NCBI GenBank assembly: GCA_016710685.1
Contig: JADJVC010000002.1
Span: 248,001-312,000, forward strand
Reading direction: 5' to 3'
Length of the DNA: 64,000 nucleotides
From: Flavobacteriales bacterium
GTDB lineage: Bacteria > Bacteroidota > Bacteroidia > Flavobacteriales_F > PHOS-HE28
The notes below the pieces were generated by a model that had not been told where the DNA came from, made no database searches, and was given only the letters and a program-made list of their open reading frames with translations. Each line of letters starts with the position of its first letter. Within the stretch, counting starts at the first letter, position 1. This document shows, piece after piece, positions 7,674 to 16,961 of the stretch. The position numbers and the translations under genes are program-made.

Positions 7674-8873
7674 TCACTTGGCGGCCCCGGGGTATTTCCC
7701 CAAAGCCACACGCAGGGACTCCACGGCCAGCGCCAGTTTATCCTTCTCCAGCACGTAGGCCAGCCGGACCTGCTTTTTCCCCAATTCGGGTTCGGCATAG
7801 AACCCGGAAGCGGGTGCCATCATTACCGTATGGCCTTTGTGTTCGAATTCCTCCAACAGCCATTGGCAGAACACGTCGGAATCGTCGATGGGCAGGTCGG
7901 CCACGCAGTAGAAGGCTCCGCTGGGCATGGGGCAGAACACGCCGGGTATGGTATTGAGCCCTTCCACGAGGATGTTGCGGCGTTCGCGGTATTCGGTGTT
8001 CACCTCGGTGAAGTAGCTCTGTGGTGTTTTCAGCGCGGCCTCGGAAGCCACTTGGCCCAGTGTTGGCGGGCTCAGGCGGGCTTGAGCGAATTTCATCGCA
8101 GTGTCGTAAAGCTCCTTGTTGCGGGTAACCAGCGCACCCACCCGGGCGCCGCACATGCTGTAGCGCTTGCTCACGCTGTCGATCATCACCACGTTGTTGC
8201 TGATCCCCTCGAGGTTCATCGCGCTGATGTGCTTGGTACCGTCGTAGCAGAACTCGCGGTACACCTCGTCGGCGAAGAGGAACAGGTCGTGTTTCTTCAC
8301 CACTTGGCGCAGGCGCTCCAGTTCAGCTTCGGTATAGACCCGGCCGGTGGGGTTGCCGGGATTGCAGATGAGGATGCCCTTGGTGCGCGGGGTGATGTGC
8401 GCTTCGAAGGCACCTTCCGGCGGGAGTTCAAAGCCGTCTTCGATGGAGCTTTGCAAGGGCACCACCTTGATGCCGGCGGTAATGGCGAAAGCATTGTAGT
8501 TGGCGTAGAACGGCTCGGGAATGATCAACTCGTCGCCGGGGTCGAAGCAGGCCATCATGGCGAAGAGCAGCGCTTCGGAACCGCCAGTGGTCACGATGAT
8601 CTGGTCCTTGGTGACGGGGATGTTGTGCGCCGCGTAGTATTCCGCGAGGCCGGCCCGGTAGCTCTCGAAACCCGCGCTGTGGCTGTATTCCAGCACGGGC
8701 ATGTCCAGCTTGTGGATGGCATCCATGGCCACTTCGGGGCTGTGGATATCGGGCTGGCCGATGTTGAGGTGAAGGACTTCCACCCCGCGTTTCTTGGCGG
8801 CTTCGGCAAAAGGCACGAGTTTGCGGATGGGGGAAGAGGGCATCTGTTGCCCTTTGTGCGAAATGGATGGCAT
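7674..8873 (-). CDS. PLP-dependent aminotransferase, class I/II
   Basis: A 399-residue fold-type I aminotransferase of the aspartate/aromatic aminotransferase group, moving an amino group between an amino acid and a 2-oxo acid with pyridoxal phosphate. Visible motifs: NIGQPDIHSPE (37-47), TTGGSEAL for phosphate binding (95-102), NPGNPTGRVY (171-180), ADEVYREF (201-208) and SVSKRYSMCGARVG, with K236 as the Schiff-base lysine. The ATG at 8873 gives the family-typical start MPSISHKGQQMPSSPIRKL. The exact substrate cannot be told from sequence. It stands alone on the minus strand. Confidence 0.92.
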   Translation of the reverse strand: MPSISHKGQQMPSSPIRKLVPFAEAAKKRGVEVLHLNIGQPDIHSPEVAMDAIHKLDMPVLEYSHSAGFESYRAGLAEYYAAHNIPVTKDQIIVTTGGSEALLFAMMACFDPGDELIIPEPFYANYNAFAITAGIKVVPLQSSIEDGFELPPEGAFEAHITPRTKGILICNPGNPTGRVYTEAELERLRQVVKKHDLFLFADEVYREFCYDGTKHISAMNLEGISNNVVMIDSVSKRYSMCGARVGALVTRNKELYDTAMKFAQARLSPPTLGQVASEAALKTPQSYFTEVNTEYRERRNILVEGLNTIPGVFCPMPSGAFYCVADLPIDDSDVFCQWLLEEFEHKGHTVMMAPASGFYAEPELGKKQVRLAYVLEKDKLALAVESLRVALGKYPGAAK

Positions 8874-8910
8874 GTGCTGGAATAGGTGCGGCAAATGTCG
8901 GGAAAAACAG

Positions 8911-8940
8911 GCCGCAGAGGCGCAGAGGCGCGGAGAAGAG
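8911..8940. repeat. Dispersed intergenic repeat (GCAGAGGCGCAGAGG type)
   Basis: The GC-GCAGAGGCGCAGAGGCGCGGAGAA sequence matches copies at 35568-35598 (same strand), 35647-35677 (inverted) and 37081-37116 (inverted, degenerate). All copies lie between genes. Confidence 0.55.
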
Positions 8941-9047
8941 GGCTGTTATTTGAAAGGAGCCCCCACGGAAGTAAAGGATTCTATTGAAGAAAAGAATTCC
9001 GATCCAAAAGTTCTAATCCGGAATGTTGAATGGCGGGCATAAAAAGG

Positions 9048-9072
9048 AAAACGCCCGACTGGCGGGCGTTTT
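9048..9072 (-). terminator. Rho-independent terminator of the LTxxQ-like gene
   Basis: AAAACGCCCG, five-base loop, CGGGCGTTTT. On the minus strand it ends in TTTTCCTTTTT. It starts 20 nt after the minus-strand stop at 9093. Confidence 0.88.
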
Positions 9073-9092
9073 CAAAAGCAATGCGGACGCGC

Positions 9093-9512
9093 TTAGTCGT
9101 CGTCTCCGTCGTTGTCTTTCTTCTTGCCGTCTTTCTTTTCGGCATCATGCTTGGCCTTTTTCTCGGCGCGCATGCTGTTCCACTTGGTAAACTGCTCCGG
9201 TGTCATCACGGTATGGTATCCGCGTTCGCGGTTGCCCTTTAGCGTGTCTTCACGTCCCTTGCGCGACTTGGCGTCCGGGATCGTCTTCACTTGTTCCATG
9301 GCCTTGGCATAGTTCAGGTTGATCTCGCCGATCTTAACCTTTTGGTCGGCATTCAGGCCCAGGTCGGTGGCCAAGCGCTCGGTGCGGCGCTCGGCTTTTT
9401 CGATGGCCGTTTTCTTGGCGTGTTCGGCGGTTTGGGCTTTGCTTCCGTCGGTGGATTGTGCGTTTGCGCCAAGGCCGATGGCGAAGGCGAGCGAGAGGAG
9501 GATGGCTTTCAT
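9093..9512 (-). CDS. Small secreted LTxxQ/Spy-like protein
   Basis: A 139-residue protein. The ATG at 9512 gives a clean signal peptide (MKAILLSLAFAIGLGANAQ). The mature part is highly charged and helical: ERRTERLATDLGLNADQKVKI near 45-65, then MTPEQFTKWNSM near 108-119, and a lysine/aspartate-rich tail ending DNDGDDD. Paired LxLxxxQ / LTPEQ-type motifs are typical of Bacteroidota periplasmic proteins of the LTxxQ/DUF4890 type, often linked to envelope stress. The exact family assignment is inference. A longer upstream frame is not credible, as it covers the carB leader region. Confidence 0.75.
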   Translation of the reverse strand: MKAILLSLAFAIGLGANAQSTDGSKAQTAEHAKKTAIEKAERRTERLATDLGLNADQKVKIGEINLNYAKAMEQVKTIPDAKSRKGREDTLKGNRERGYHTVMTPEQFTKWNSMRAEKKAKHDAEKKDGKKKDNDGDDD

Positions 9513-9607
9513 GGTTGGTTGTTGCGAGGCGCAAGGTAGGTTTTGGTTATGATGACGCAAGAACCGGGCCGGAGGTTGGTCGGGGAAGGTCCAAGCTGCA
9601 AGCCGCA

Positions 9608-9659
9608 AGCCACAAGCTTGAAGCCTGCGATGCACAGCTGCGGCTTGAAGCTTGTGGCT
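9608..9659. repeat. 18-bp inverted repeat upstream of carB
   Basis: AGCCACAAGCTTGAAGCC (9608-9625) pairs with GGCTTGAAGCTTGTGGCT (9642-9659) with one mismatch and a 16-nt loop. Smaller AAGCTGCAAGCCGCAAGCC-like units flank it on the left. It resembles REP-type intergenic palindromes. It lies between divergent genes and could affect the carB leader. Confidence 0.65.
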
Positions 9660-9702
9660 CAACTCACTTCTCAACGATCCCGCCACCTTTTCCACGATCC
9701 GG

Positions 9703-9732
9703 TTACGGCACGGAAGCCTTGGGATACCTTCG
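9703..9732 (+). promoter_or_regulatory. Weak candidate promoter of carB
   Basis: TACCTTCG (9725-9732) differs by one base from TAnnTTTG and is preceded at 19 nt by TTA (9703-9705) in place of TTG. The start codon follows 22 nt later. Confidence 0.3.
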
Positions 9733-9753
9733 CGGCCCGGATACCCTCCGGAC

Positions 9754-12564
<2,811 letters not shown>

Positions 12565-12623
12565 TGATCGACACTCGGTTCCGTTCGCCGCATAACTCGC
12601 ACGCCGAGCGAAGTCGAGGTGGG

Positions 12624-12662
12624 CAGGTGTATGGGGAGCGGAGTATGTACTTGAGTAAATAG
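12624..12662 (+). pseudogene. carB tail remnant, copy B
   Basis: CAG to TAG reads QVYGERSMYLSK and stop: the last 12 codons of carB without the gene. It differs at only four of 39 positions from copy C (15514-15552), three of them silent. It lies 60 nt after the real carB stop, with a GAGCGAAGTCGAGG-type motif between. Confidence 0.8.
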
Positions 12663-12676
12663 TTTGATTGGAGACA

Positions 12677-12925
12677 ATGGATCAACGTAGGATGGAATAC
12701 AAAATCAAGACGTTTCGCCTTATGCGGTCATATCAGCAGTTAGACCAAACTATTGGACAAGACTGGTCCGATGAGGTTGTCAGCTACTTGAGTGAGCTAG
12801 ACGCACAAGGCTATAGCGCACAGATTTCAACTTCGTCGGTTGCGAACGCATCAACCCTTTGGGTCCTTTTGACCATTGTTGCAAGTAAGCCATTTGACGT
12901 AGCGGTAGTTGGGGAACTGTCATGA
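12677..12925 (+). CDS. Small hypothetical protein
   Basis: Encodes 82 residues from ATG 12677, or four more if a TTG at 12668 is used. The N-terminus MDQRRMEYKIKTFRLMRSY and a following ELDAQGYSAQIS segment loosely recall DUF4177-like small proteins (YKV...EGW), but this is not secure. A hydrophobic ASTLWVLLTIVA stretch lies near residues 60-71. It starts 15 nt after carB tail copy B, so it is the first gene of the inserted segment. Base composition is lower in GC than carB. Confidence 0.45.
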   Translation: MDQRRMEYKIKTFRLMRSYQQLDQTIGQDWSDEVVSYLSELDAQGYSAQISTSSVANASTLWVLLTIVASKPFDVAVVGELS

Positions 12926-13026
12926 TTTGTGGGCTTGTCGGCTCGAAGACTCGCCGTCGGGCTTTCCGCTGCAAGTCCTCGCTCGTTCCTCGCTGTGGGC
13001 TTTCCGCTTCAATCCCTCACGCGGGT

Positions 13027-13848
13027 TCATTCCTGATTTGCACTCCGGTTGAACTTTGCGGTAATCTCATTCATCCCCGTATCGAGACTTTGTGCAGGAC
13101 TTGTTTGTGGTTCGGCTATGTTGAAACGCTTGCGAACAAGTCTAAAGCTCATTTCAGCCTGACCGGCGGCGAGCATGAGTATCTCCACGTCGGGGCTGGG
13201 GTGCTTTGTTTTCGGAATCTTCAAGCCTGCATGAAGTGGATTGTCGGATACGGAGCAATTGAATTTGAGGAGATGATTCCATATACCGTGTGTTCCGGAA
13301 CTGAACGGAGGAAATGTCGCTTCGTAGTAATCCCGGAGCCCAACTTCATTTGCCAGTGATTTGATGTTCTTGTCAGACCACGCCCCATACTTGACATCAG
13401 TGTGATGGATGTACTTCTCGGAATCCAAATCACTCTCATAGGCCGTTAGCTCAGCAACGACATCTGTATTTCCGTCGGCCTCAGCTTTTGCCTTGACCTT
13501 GGCTGTGTACAGTCTCTCCTGACCTAGACCGTAGTCTATAAAAGCTAAAGCTCTTTTGAGGGAATCTTCATGGCAGATATACGCCAGTGTAATATGCGTG
13601 TCGACCATGCTCCGAAGCACAAGTGAGCCCCCATCAAAGTTCCAGAACTCACTAGAGAGAGACAGTTGCCTTAACAGCAGTGATTGTCGGGACATCAGTG
13701 CGCCCACTACTTCGTACAGTTCTTTCTCTGAAGTCTCAACAGGTAGAGCATTCCAAAGCTCACGAAGTTCATCCTGAGCTTCCTCAATGAATTTCTGCAC
13801 TAGGCCTTGTAGTGCGCTTAAGGCAGTATCACGCTCCGTATTGCTCAT
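13027..13848 (-). CDS. DUF5677-like protein, second gene of a coupled pair
   Basis: A 273-residue, mostly helical cytoplasmic protein. The segments ALMSRQSLLLRQLSL, LVLRSMVDTHITLAYICHE (near 75-95) and EILMLAAGQAEMSFRLVRKRF near the C-terminus resemble DUF5677 proteins, which occur in accessory and defence islands; biochemical role unknown. The ATG at 13848 overlaps the stop of the upstream gene (ATGA, 13848-13845), with a GAGG stretch just before it, so translation is coupled. A start 12 codons earlier is possible but would overlap more. Composition is AT-richer than the core genes. Confidence 0.65.
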   Translation of the reverse strand: MSNTERDTALSALQGLVQKFIEEAQDELRELWNALPVETSEKELYEVVGALMSRQSLLLRQLSLSSEFWNFDGGSLVLRSMVDTHITLAYICHEDSLKRALAFIDYGLGQERLYTAKVKAKAEADGNTDVVAELTAYESDLDSEKYIHHTDVKYGAWSDKNIKSLANEVGLRDYYEATFPPFSSGTHGIWNHLLKFNCSVSDNPLHAGLKIPKTKHPSPDVEILMLAAGQAEMSFRLVRKRFNIAEPQTSPAQSLDTGMNEITAKFNRSANQE

Positions 13849-14579
13849 ATCCTCGGAGGTTCGAATTCCATGCAAGTCTTCCAAAAGTCACGCTGCCAAC
13901 CGAATCTGTCGGTCGTGGTTATTTCGGAGTCGAGCATCTTGCTGCTTCCGCGGAGGCTTGCAGCAAGCTTTTGGGATTCTTCTGTGTTAGGGTAACCTAG
14001 AATGCTATTGGGCTTGGCAAGCGAAAGCCCCGCGTTAATTTTTACGTGACCAGCCATGACGCTTCCGTAGAATAAATGCGCAAGGGTGTATGTCGTAGTT
14101 ACACCAATTCGGTCATTCAAAGTTTCAATTGTCTTTTTCAACTTGGAAACATCTCCAACGATGTATGGCCCATCGTTGCCCAGAAGTCGAAGTAGAGGGA
14201 AGCTCGGAAAGAGGTGGCACAAACCACTGAGTGCCAAACGCAGATCAGCCAAAGCGCCGGTTTCAAACAGTTTAAATCTTAAACGATCTGTTGCCGCATC
14301 ATCTAGGCGAGAGAAGCTACTGACATAACCATTGACCTGTACACGGGGTTCGGCTTCAGTCGCAGATTTCAGCACCGTGGTAATCAGTTCGGATGCATTA
14401 TTGTGGCCAAAGTGCTCATCGAGATATGCTAGCCAAAGGACTTCGGGAACTATGATGCGTTCGTGGCTGACCCATTGCGATTGCACCTCAAATCCATGGT
14501 CTTGAAGCAGGTGGTTCATCGGAGCCACAAGCTTTTTCTTGGTTCTCTTGTGCTCAGGGAGTATTTGGTGAGGCGCCAT
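13845..14579 (-). CDS. Unknown protein, first gene of a coupled pair
   Basis: I do not recognise this 244-residue protein. It begins MAPHQILPEHKRTKKKL with a basic patch, then HERIIVPEVLWLAYLDEHFG near residues 40-60. A helical middle contains FPSFPLLRLLGNDGPYIV, and the end is WQRDFWKTCMEFEPPRI. No signal peptide, clear membrane segment or known catalytic motif is seen. ATG 14579 follows a TACTTTTG promoter box by only 7 nt, implying a leaderless or nearly leaderless message. The stop overlaps the next start by 4 nt. The two genes together look like a self-contained accessory module. Confidence 0.6.
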   Translation of the reverse strand: MAPHQILPEHKRTKKKLVAPMNHLLQDHGFEVQSQWVSHERIIVPEVLWLAYLDEHFGHNNASELITTVLKSATEAEPRVQVNGYVSSFSRLDDAATDRLRFKLFETGALADLRLALSGLCHLFPSFPLLRLLGNDGPYIVGDVSKLKKTIETLNDRIGVTTTYTLAHLFYGSVMAGHVKINAGLSLAKPNSILGYPNTEESQKLAASLRGSSKMLDSEITTTDRFGWQRDFWKTCMEFEPPRI

Positions 14580-14585
14580 GTTTGG

Positions 14586-14613
14586 CAAAAGTAGATTGCC
14601 TTCGTTGCCGCAA
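14586..14613 (-). promoter_or_regulatory. Promoter of the coupled pair, partly inside a repeated module
   Basis: On the minus strand TTG (14613-14611) and TACTTTTG (14593-14586) are 17 nt apart; the -7 box is a perfect TAnnTTTG match. The start codon at 14579 begins 7 nt later, which would place transcription start at or next to the ATG. Confidence 0.5.
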
Positions 14614-14730
14614 GTGTTCCAGCCTTCCAAAGCTTTGGGTTCCTGCCGGGCTGGGCCACTTGTGGCAGCGCGTCCAACAGGTCTGTTCGGGGTTCACCTG
14701 TGAAGTCTTCGGGCTTCATATCTATGGTCC
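14602..14730 (-). repeat. 129-bp upstream module, copy 1
   Basis: It aligns without gaps to 15291-15419, with about 12 mismatches in 129 positions. Copy 1 ends 23 nt, and copy 2 24 nt, before the start codon of a minus-strand gene. Substitutions are spread over all codon positions in every frame I checked, so it does not look protein-coding. A shorter, degenerate relative is at 18261-18311. Confidence 0.8.
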
Positions 14731-14781
14731 CAATCTTCCGCCGGGTTTTGTCCGGGGCTTTCTCAGACCAAAGATTTCGCA

Positions 14782-15267
14782 TTACTCTTTTGCCTTTGGT
14801 CTAGGTTTCCCAATTGTGACTTTGAACACAAGTCCCAAATCCTTGTCATCAGGATGCTTGTCCAAGGCTGTTTGTACCTCAGTCATGAGTTCCTCTGTGG
14901 CTTCTCGCAACCAATCGATCTCCGTCCGCGAGGCCGAGGCGAACACGAAATAGCGAAAGCCATGAGCATGATTTTCCGACTTGAGATTCTTGATCGCGTC
15001 CGATGTGGACTTCTTTAGTTTCAGGCCAACCTTCTGTGCATCATCAAGCAGTTTGTCGAGATCATGGATGGGTTTGAATGGAACTACGTTGAAACGCAAG
15101 AATGCTTTCAACGTCAGTTCGATGGAATGGGCGAAGAGGAAATACAAGGGGTCTTCGACTGCCTTTGAGTCTCCAGAGGAGTATAGAGTGTTCGCGGCAA
15201 TGTGATACTGCTTTGCACCATTGAAGAGTGCACCGGCTAACGGGGCAGGAGTGGAGGTTTTCGGCAT
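14782..15267 (-). CDS. HEPN-like domain protein
   Basis: A 161-residue helical protein starting MPKTSTPAPLAGALFNGA. The core, FAHSIELTLKAFLRF (near 45-60) followed by HDLDKLLDDAQKVG (near 68-81), is typical of HEPN-type proteins, in which such helices form a nucleic-acid- or nucleotide-linked fold often found in toxin and abortive-infection systems. The canonical RxxxxH ribonuclease motif is not evident, so activity is uncertain. A longer upstream frame would run through the repeat module and antisense to the carB fragment, so I reject it. The last residues GKPRPKAKE are basic. It lies in the carB-linked island. Confidence 0.6.
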   Translation of the reverse strand: MPKTSTPAPLAGALFNGAKQYHIAANTLYSSGDSKAVEDPLYFLFAHSIELTLKAFLRFNVVPFKPIHDLDKLLDDAQKVGLKLKKSTSDAIKNLKSENHAHGFRYFVFASASRTEIDWLREATEELMTEVQTALDKHPDDKDLGLVFKVTIGKPRPKAKE

Positions 15268-15272
15268 GGCCA

Positions 15273-15302
15273 CGAAGGTACTTAGACCCCTCGCTGCCGC
15301 AA
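15273..15302 (-). promoter_or_regulatory. Promoter of the HEPN-like gene, partly inside the repeated module
   Basis: On the minus strand TTG (15302-15300) and TACCTTCG (15280-15273) are 19 nt apart; the -7 box has one mismatch. The ATG at 15267 follows by 6 nt, again predicting a leaderless message, as at 14579. Confidence 0.45.
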
Positions 15303-15419
15303 GTGTTCCAGCCTTCCAACCCTTTGCGTTCCTGCCGGGCTGGGCCACTTGTGGCAGCGAGTTCAACAGGTCTGTTCGGGGATCATCCGTGAAGTCTTCG
15401 GGCTTTACAGCTATGGTCC
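15291..15419 (-). repeat. 129-bp upstream module, copy 2
   Basis: Gap-free match to 14602-14730. It supplies the -33 TTG of the HEPN-like gene's promoter and lies immediately upstream of its start. Confidence 0.8.
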
Positions 15420-15444
15420 GAACAGCGGCTGTCCGCACAGTGGC

Positions 15445-15552
15445 GATGCGATCTACTTCATCAAGGACCTGAAGGAGGAGCCTGTCCCGCAGGTTGATGC
15501 GGGGTTCTTCCGGCAGGTGTATGGGGAGCGGAGCATGCACTTGAGCAAGTAG
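15445..15552 (+). pseudogene. carB 3'-end fragment, copy C
   Basis: It reads DAIYFIKDLKEE, then a short variable part, then FFRQVYGERSMHLSK and stop, the last 35 codons of a carB gene with no upstream part. Codons are GC-rich, like the body of carB, so this may be the displaced native 3' end or the end of another strain's carB. Compared with copy A it has extra residues (PVPQVDAG) between KDLKEE and FFRQVYG. It marks the distal boundary of the inserted segment. Confidence 0.85.
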
Positions 15553-15555
15553 TTC

Positions 15556-15583
15556 CAATTGTCCAACAGCTGTTGGACAATTG
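15556..15583. repeat. Perfect 28-bp palindrome
   Basis: CAATTGTCCAACAG followed by its exact reverse complement. It begins 3 nt after the carB fragment stop and is a variant of the palindromes at 15603-15628, 16082-16110 and 21705-21723. Confidence 0.85.
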
Positions 15584-15602
15584 CTGGTCCGACGGTTGTT
15601 CC

Positions 15603-15628
15603 AATTGTGCAACAGCTGTTGCACAATT
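15603..15628. repeat. Perfect 26-bp palindrome
   Basis: AATTGTGCAACAG followed by its exact reverse complement. It lies about 100 nt upstream of the DUF1016 nuclease start and 19 nt after the previous palindrome. Confidence 0.85.
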
Positions 15629-15726
15629 AGGCATGTACTCTTCTGGAAGGCTTGTCAGCAAAGGGCTTCAGGCGATCGTGTAGTCGCCTGAAGTGATGAT
15701 GTCGTTCTGGCGTGTACTTTCGGAAC

Positions 15727-16815
15727 ATGCCACAGCGGAAGCCCAAACCCAAACCCAAGCCCAGATCCAAGCCAAGGACGAAACGGAGAGCGGCGACTGT
15801 TGCTGTTCTTCCCAAGAACTATGCATCGCTGCTCGCGTCGTTGAAAGAACGTATACGTGCCGCGCAGTTGCGCGCCGCGATAGCAGTGAACCATGAGCTG
15901 GTCACGCTGTATTGGCACATCGGCAAGGAGATCCTTGAACGGCAGGGCAAGGAAGGGTGGGGGAGCAAGGTGGTTGAACACTTGGCAAAAGACCTGCACA
16001 AGGAATTTCCAGGCATGGGCGGGCTATCGGATCGCAACCTGAAATACATGCGGGCCATGGCCGAGGCGTACACCGATGGATCAATTGTGCAACAGCTTGT
16101 TGCACAATTGCCATGGGGCCACAACATACTGTTGCTGACCAAGGTGAAGAAGTCCGAGCATCGGCAGTGGTATGCACAGGCCACCATCACGAACGGATGG
16201 AGCCGCGCAGTGCTTCAGGCCCAGGTCTCCACGCACGCGCATCGCAGGCAGGGCAAGGCCGTCACCAATTTCAAGCGCACGTTGCCCGCTGAGCGTTCGG
16301 ACCTTGCACAACAGACACTGAAGGATCCCTATACTTTCGAGTTCCTGAACCTGGCCGCAGACATCCGCGAGCGCGACCTTGAAAAAGCCTTGGTCGATCA
16401 CATCCAGAAGGTGCTCTTGGAGTTGGGTTCTGGCTTTGCCTTTGTGGGCCGACAAGTGCCTTTGAAGGTGGGCCGCAAGGATTACTTCCTTGACCTGTTG
16501 TTCTATCACTTGAAGCTGCGCTGTTATGTAGTGGTGGAATTGAAGATGGAAGCCTTCGAACCGGAGCATGCGGGCAAGATGAACTTCTACCTTACCGCTG
16601 TGGACGAGAAGCTGAGGCACCCCGATGACAAGCCCTCCATCGGCCTGCTCTTGTGCAAGGACAACGATAAGCTGGTGGTGGAGTATGCCATGCGCGACGT
16701 GGCCAAACCCATTGGCGTGGCGGAATGGAAAACGCGCTTAGTAGCCAGGTTGCCGAAGAAATTGCAAGGAGCCTTGCCGAGTGTAAAGGACATCGAGAAG
16801 GAACTAAGCGAATGA
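15727..16815 (+). CDS. DUF1016 / YhcG-type PDDEXK nuclease family protein
   Basis: A 362-residue protein. A basic, proline-rich N-terminus (KPKPKPRSKPR) leads into the DUF1016 N-terminal domain (HIGKEILERQGKEGWG, LSDRNLKYMRAMAEAY, QLPWGHNILL). A C-terminal PDDEXK-like domain has D256 in FLDLLFYH and E271-x-K273 in VVVELKMEAFEPEHAGK, which are plausible metal-binding residues. Family members are putative DNA nucleases found in mobile and defence regions; substrate unknown. ATG 15727 is chosen over 15712 because the family starts near MPQRKP. A 29-bp palindrome lies inside the gene where it encodes IVQQLVAQL, and two related palindromes precede the gene. It may belong to the carB-linked island. 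Confidence 0.88.
   Translation: MPQRKPKPKPKPRSKPRTKRRAATVAVLPKNYASLLASLKERIRAAQLRAAIAVNHELVTLYWHIGKEILERQGKEGWGSKVVEHLAKDLHKEFPGMGGLSDRNLKYMRAMAEAYTDGSIVQQLVAQLPWGHNILLLTKVKKSEHRQWYAQATITNGWSRAVLQAQVSTHAHRRQGKAVTNFKRTLPAERSDLAQQTLKDPYTFEFLNLAADIRERDLEKALVDHIQKVLLELGSGFAFVGRQVPLKVGRKDYFLDLLFYHLKLRCYVVVELKMEAFEPEHAGKMNFYLTAVDEKLRHPDDKPSIGLLLCKDNDKLVVEYAMRDVAKPIGVAEWKTRLVARLPKKLQGALPSVKDIEKELSE
16082..16110. repeat. 29-bp palindrome inside the nuclease gene
   Basis: CAATTGTGCAACA-GCT-TGTTGCACAATTG within the DUF1016 coding region. Its 19-bp core GTGCAACAGCTTGTTGCAC is identical to 21705-21723, and it matches the arms of the palindrome at 15603-15628. Confidence 0.85.
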
Positions 16816-16867
16816 ACATGGGCAAGTTCCTCAATGTGGACAGAGCCCACGAAACTGAGCGCGTGCA

Positions 16868-16899
16868 TTGGAAGACCCTACGCGAGGTTTATACATTTG
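16868..16899 (+). promoter_or_regulatory. Promoter of the YCF48-like T9SS gene
   Basis: TTG (16868-16870) and TACATTTG (16892-16899, a perfect TAnnTTTG) are 21 nt apart. Transcription should start near 16906, giving a leader of about 55 nt before ATG 16962. Confidence 0.6.
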
Positions 16900-16961
16900 A
16901 CTTGTCGCTGCAGTGTCCTGTCTCCGTTCACGTTCACATCGAACACAAAAAATCCAGCACA

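Noticed and set aside
12950..13026. Two nearby GGGCTTTCCGCT-type direct repeats suggesting an integron attC site
   Set aside because: No GTTRRRY core, no paired inner and outer boxes and no integron integrase are visible; probably a local duplication.
15349..15552. A 67-codon plus-strand frame ending in the carB tail
   Set aside because: Its first half is antisense to the 129-bp module and has no start signal; only the last 35 codons are meaningful, as a carB fragment.
15556..16110. Repeated palindromes considered as a CRISPR array
   Set aside because: Spacing is irregular, copies differ, one lies in a coding region and there are no Cas genes.
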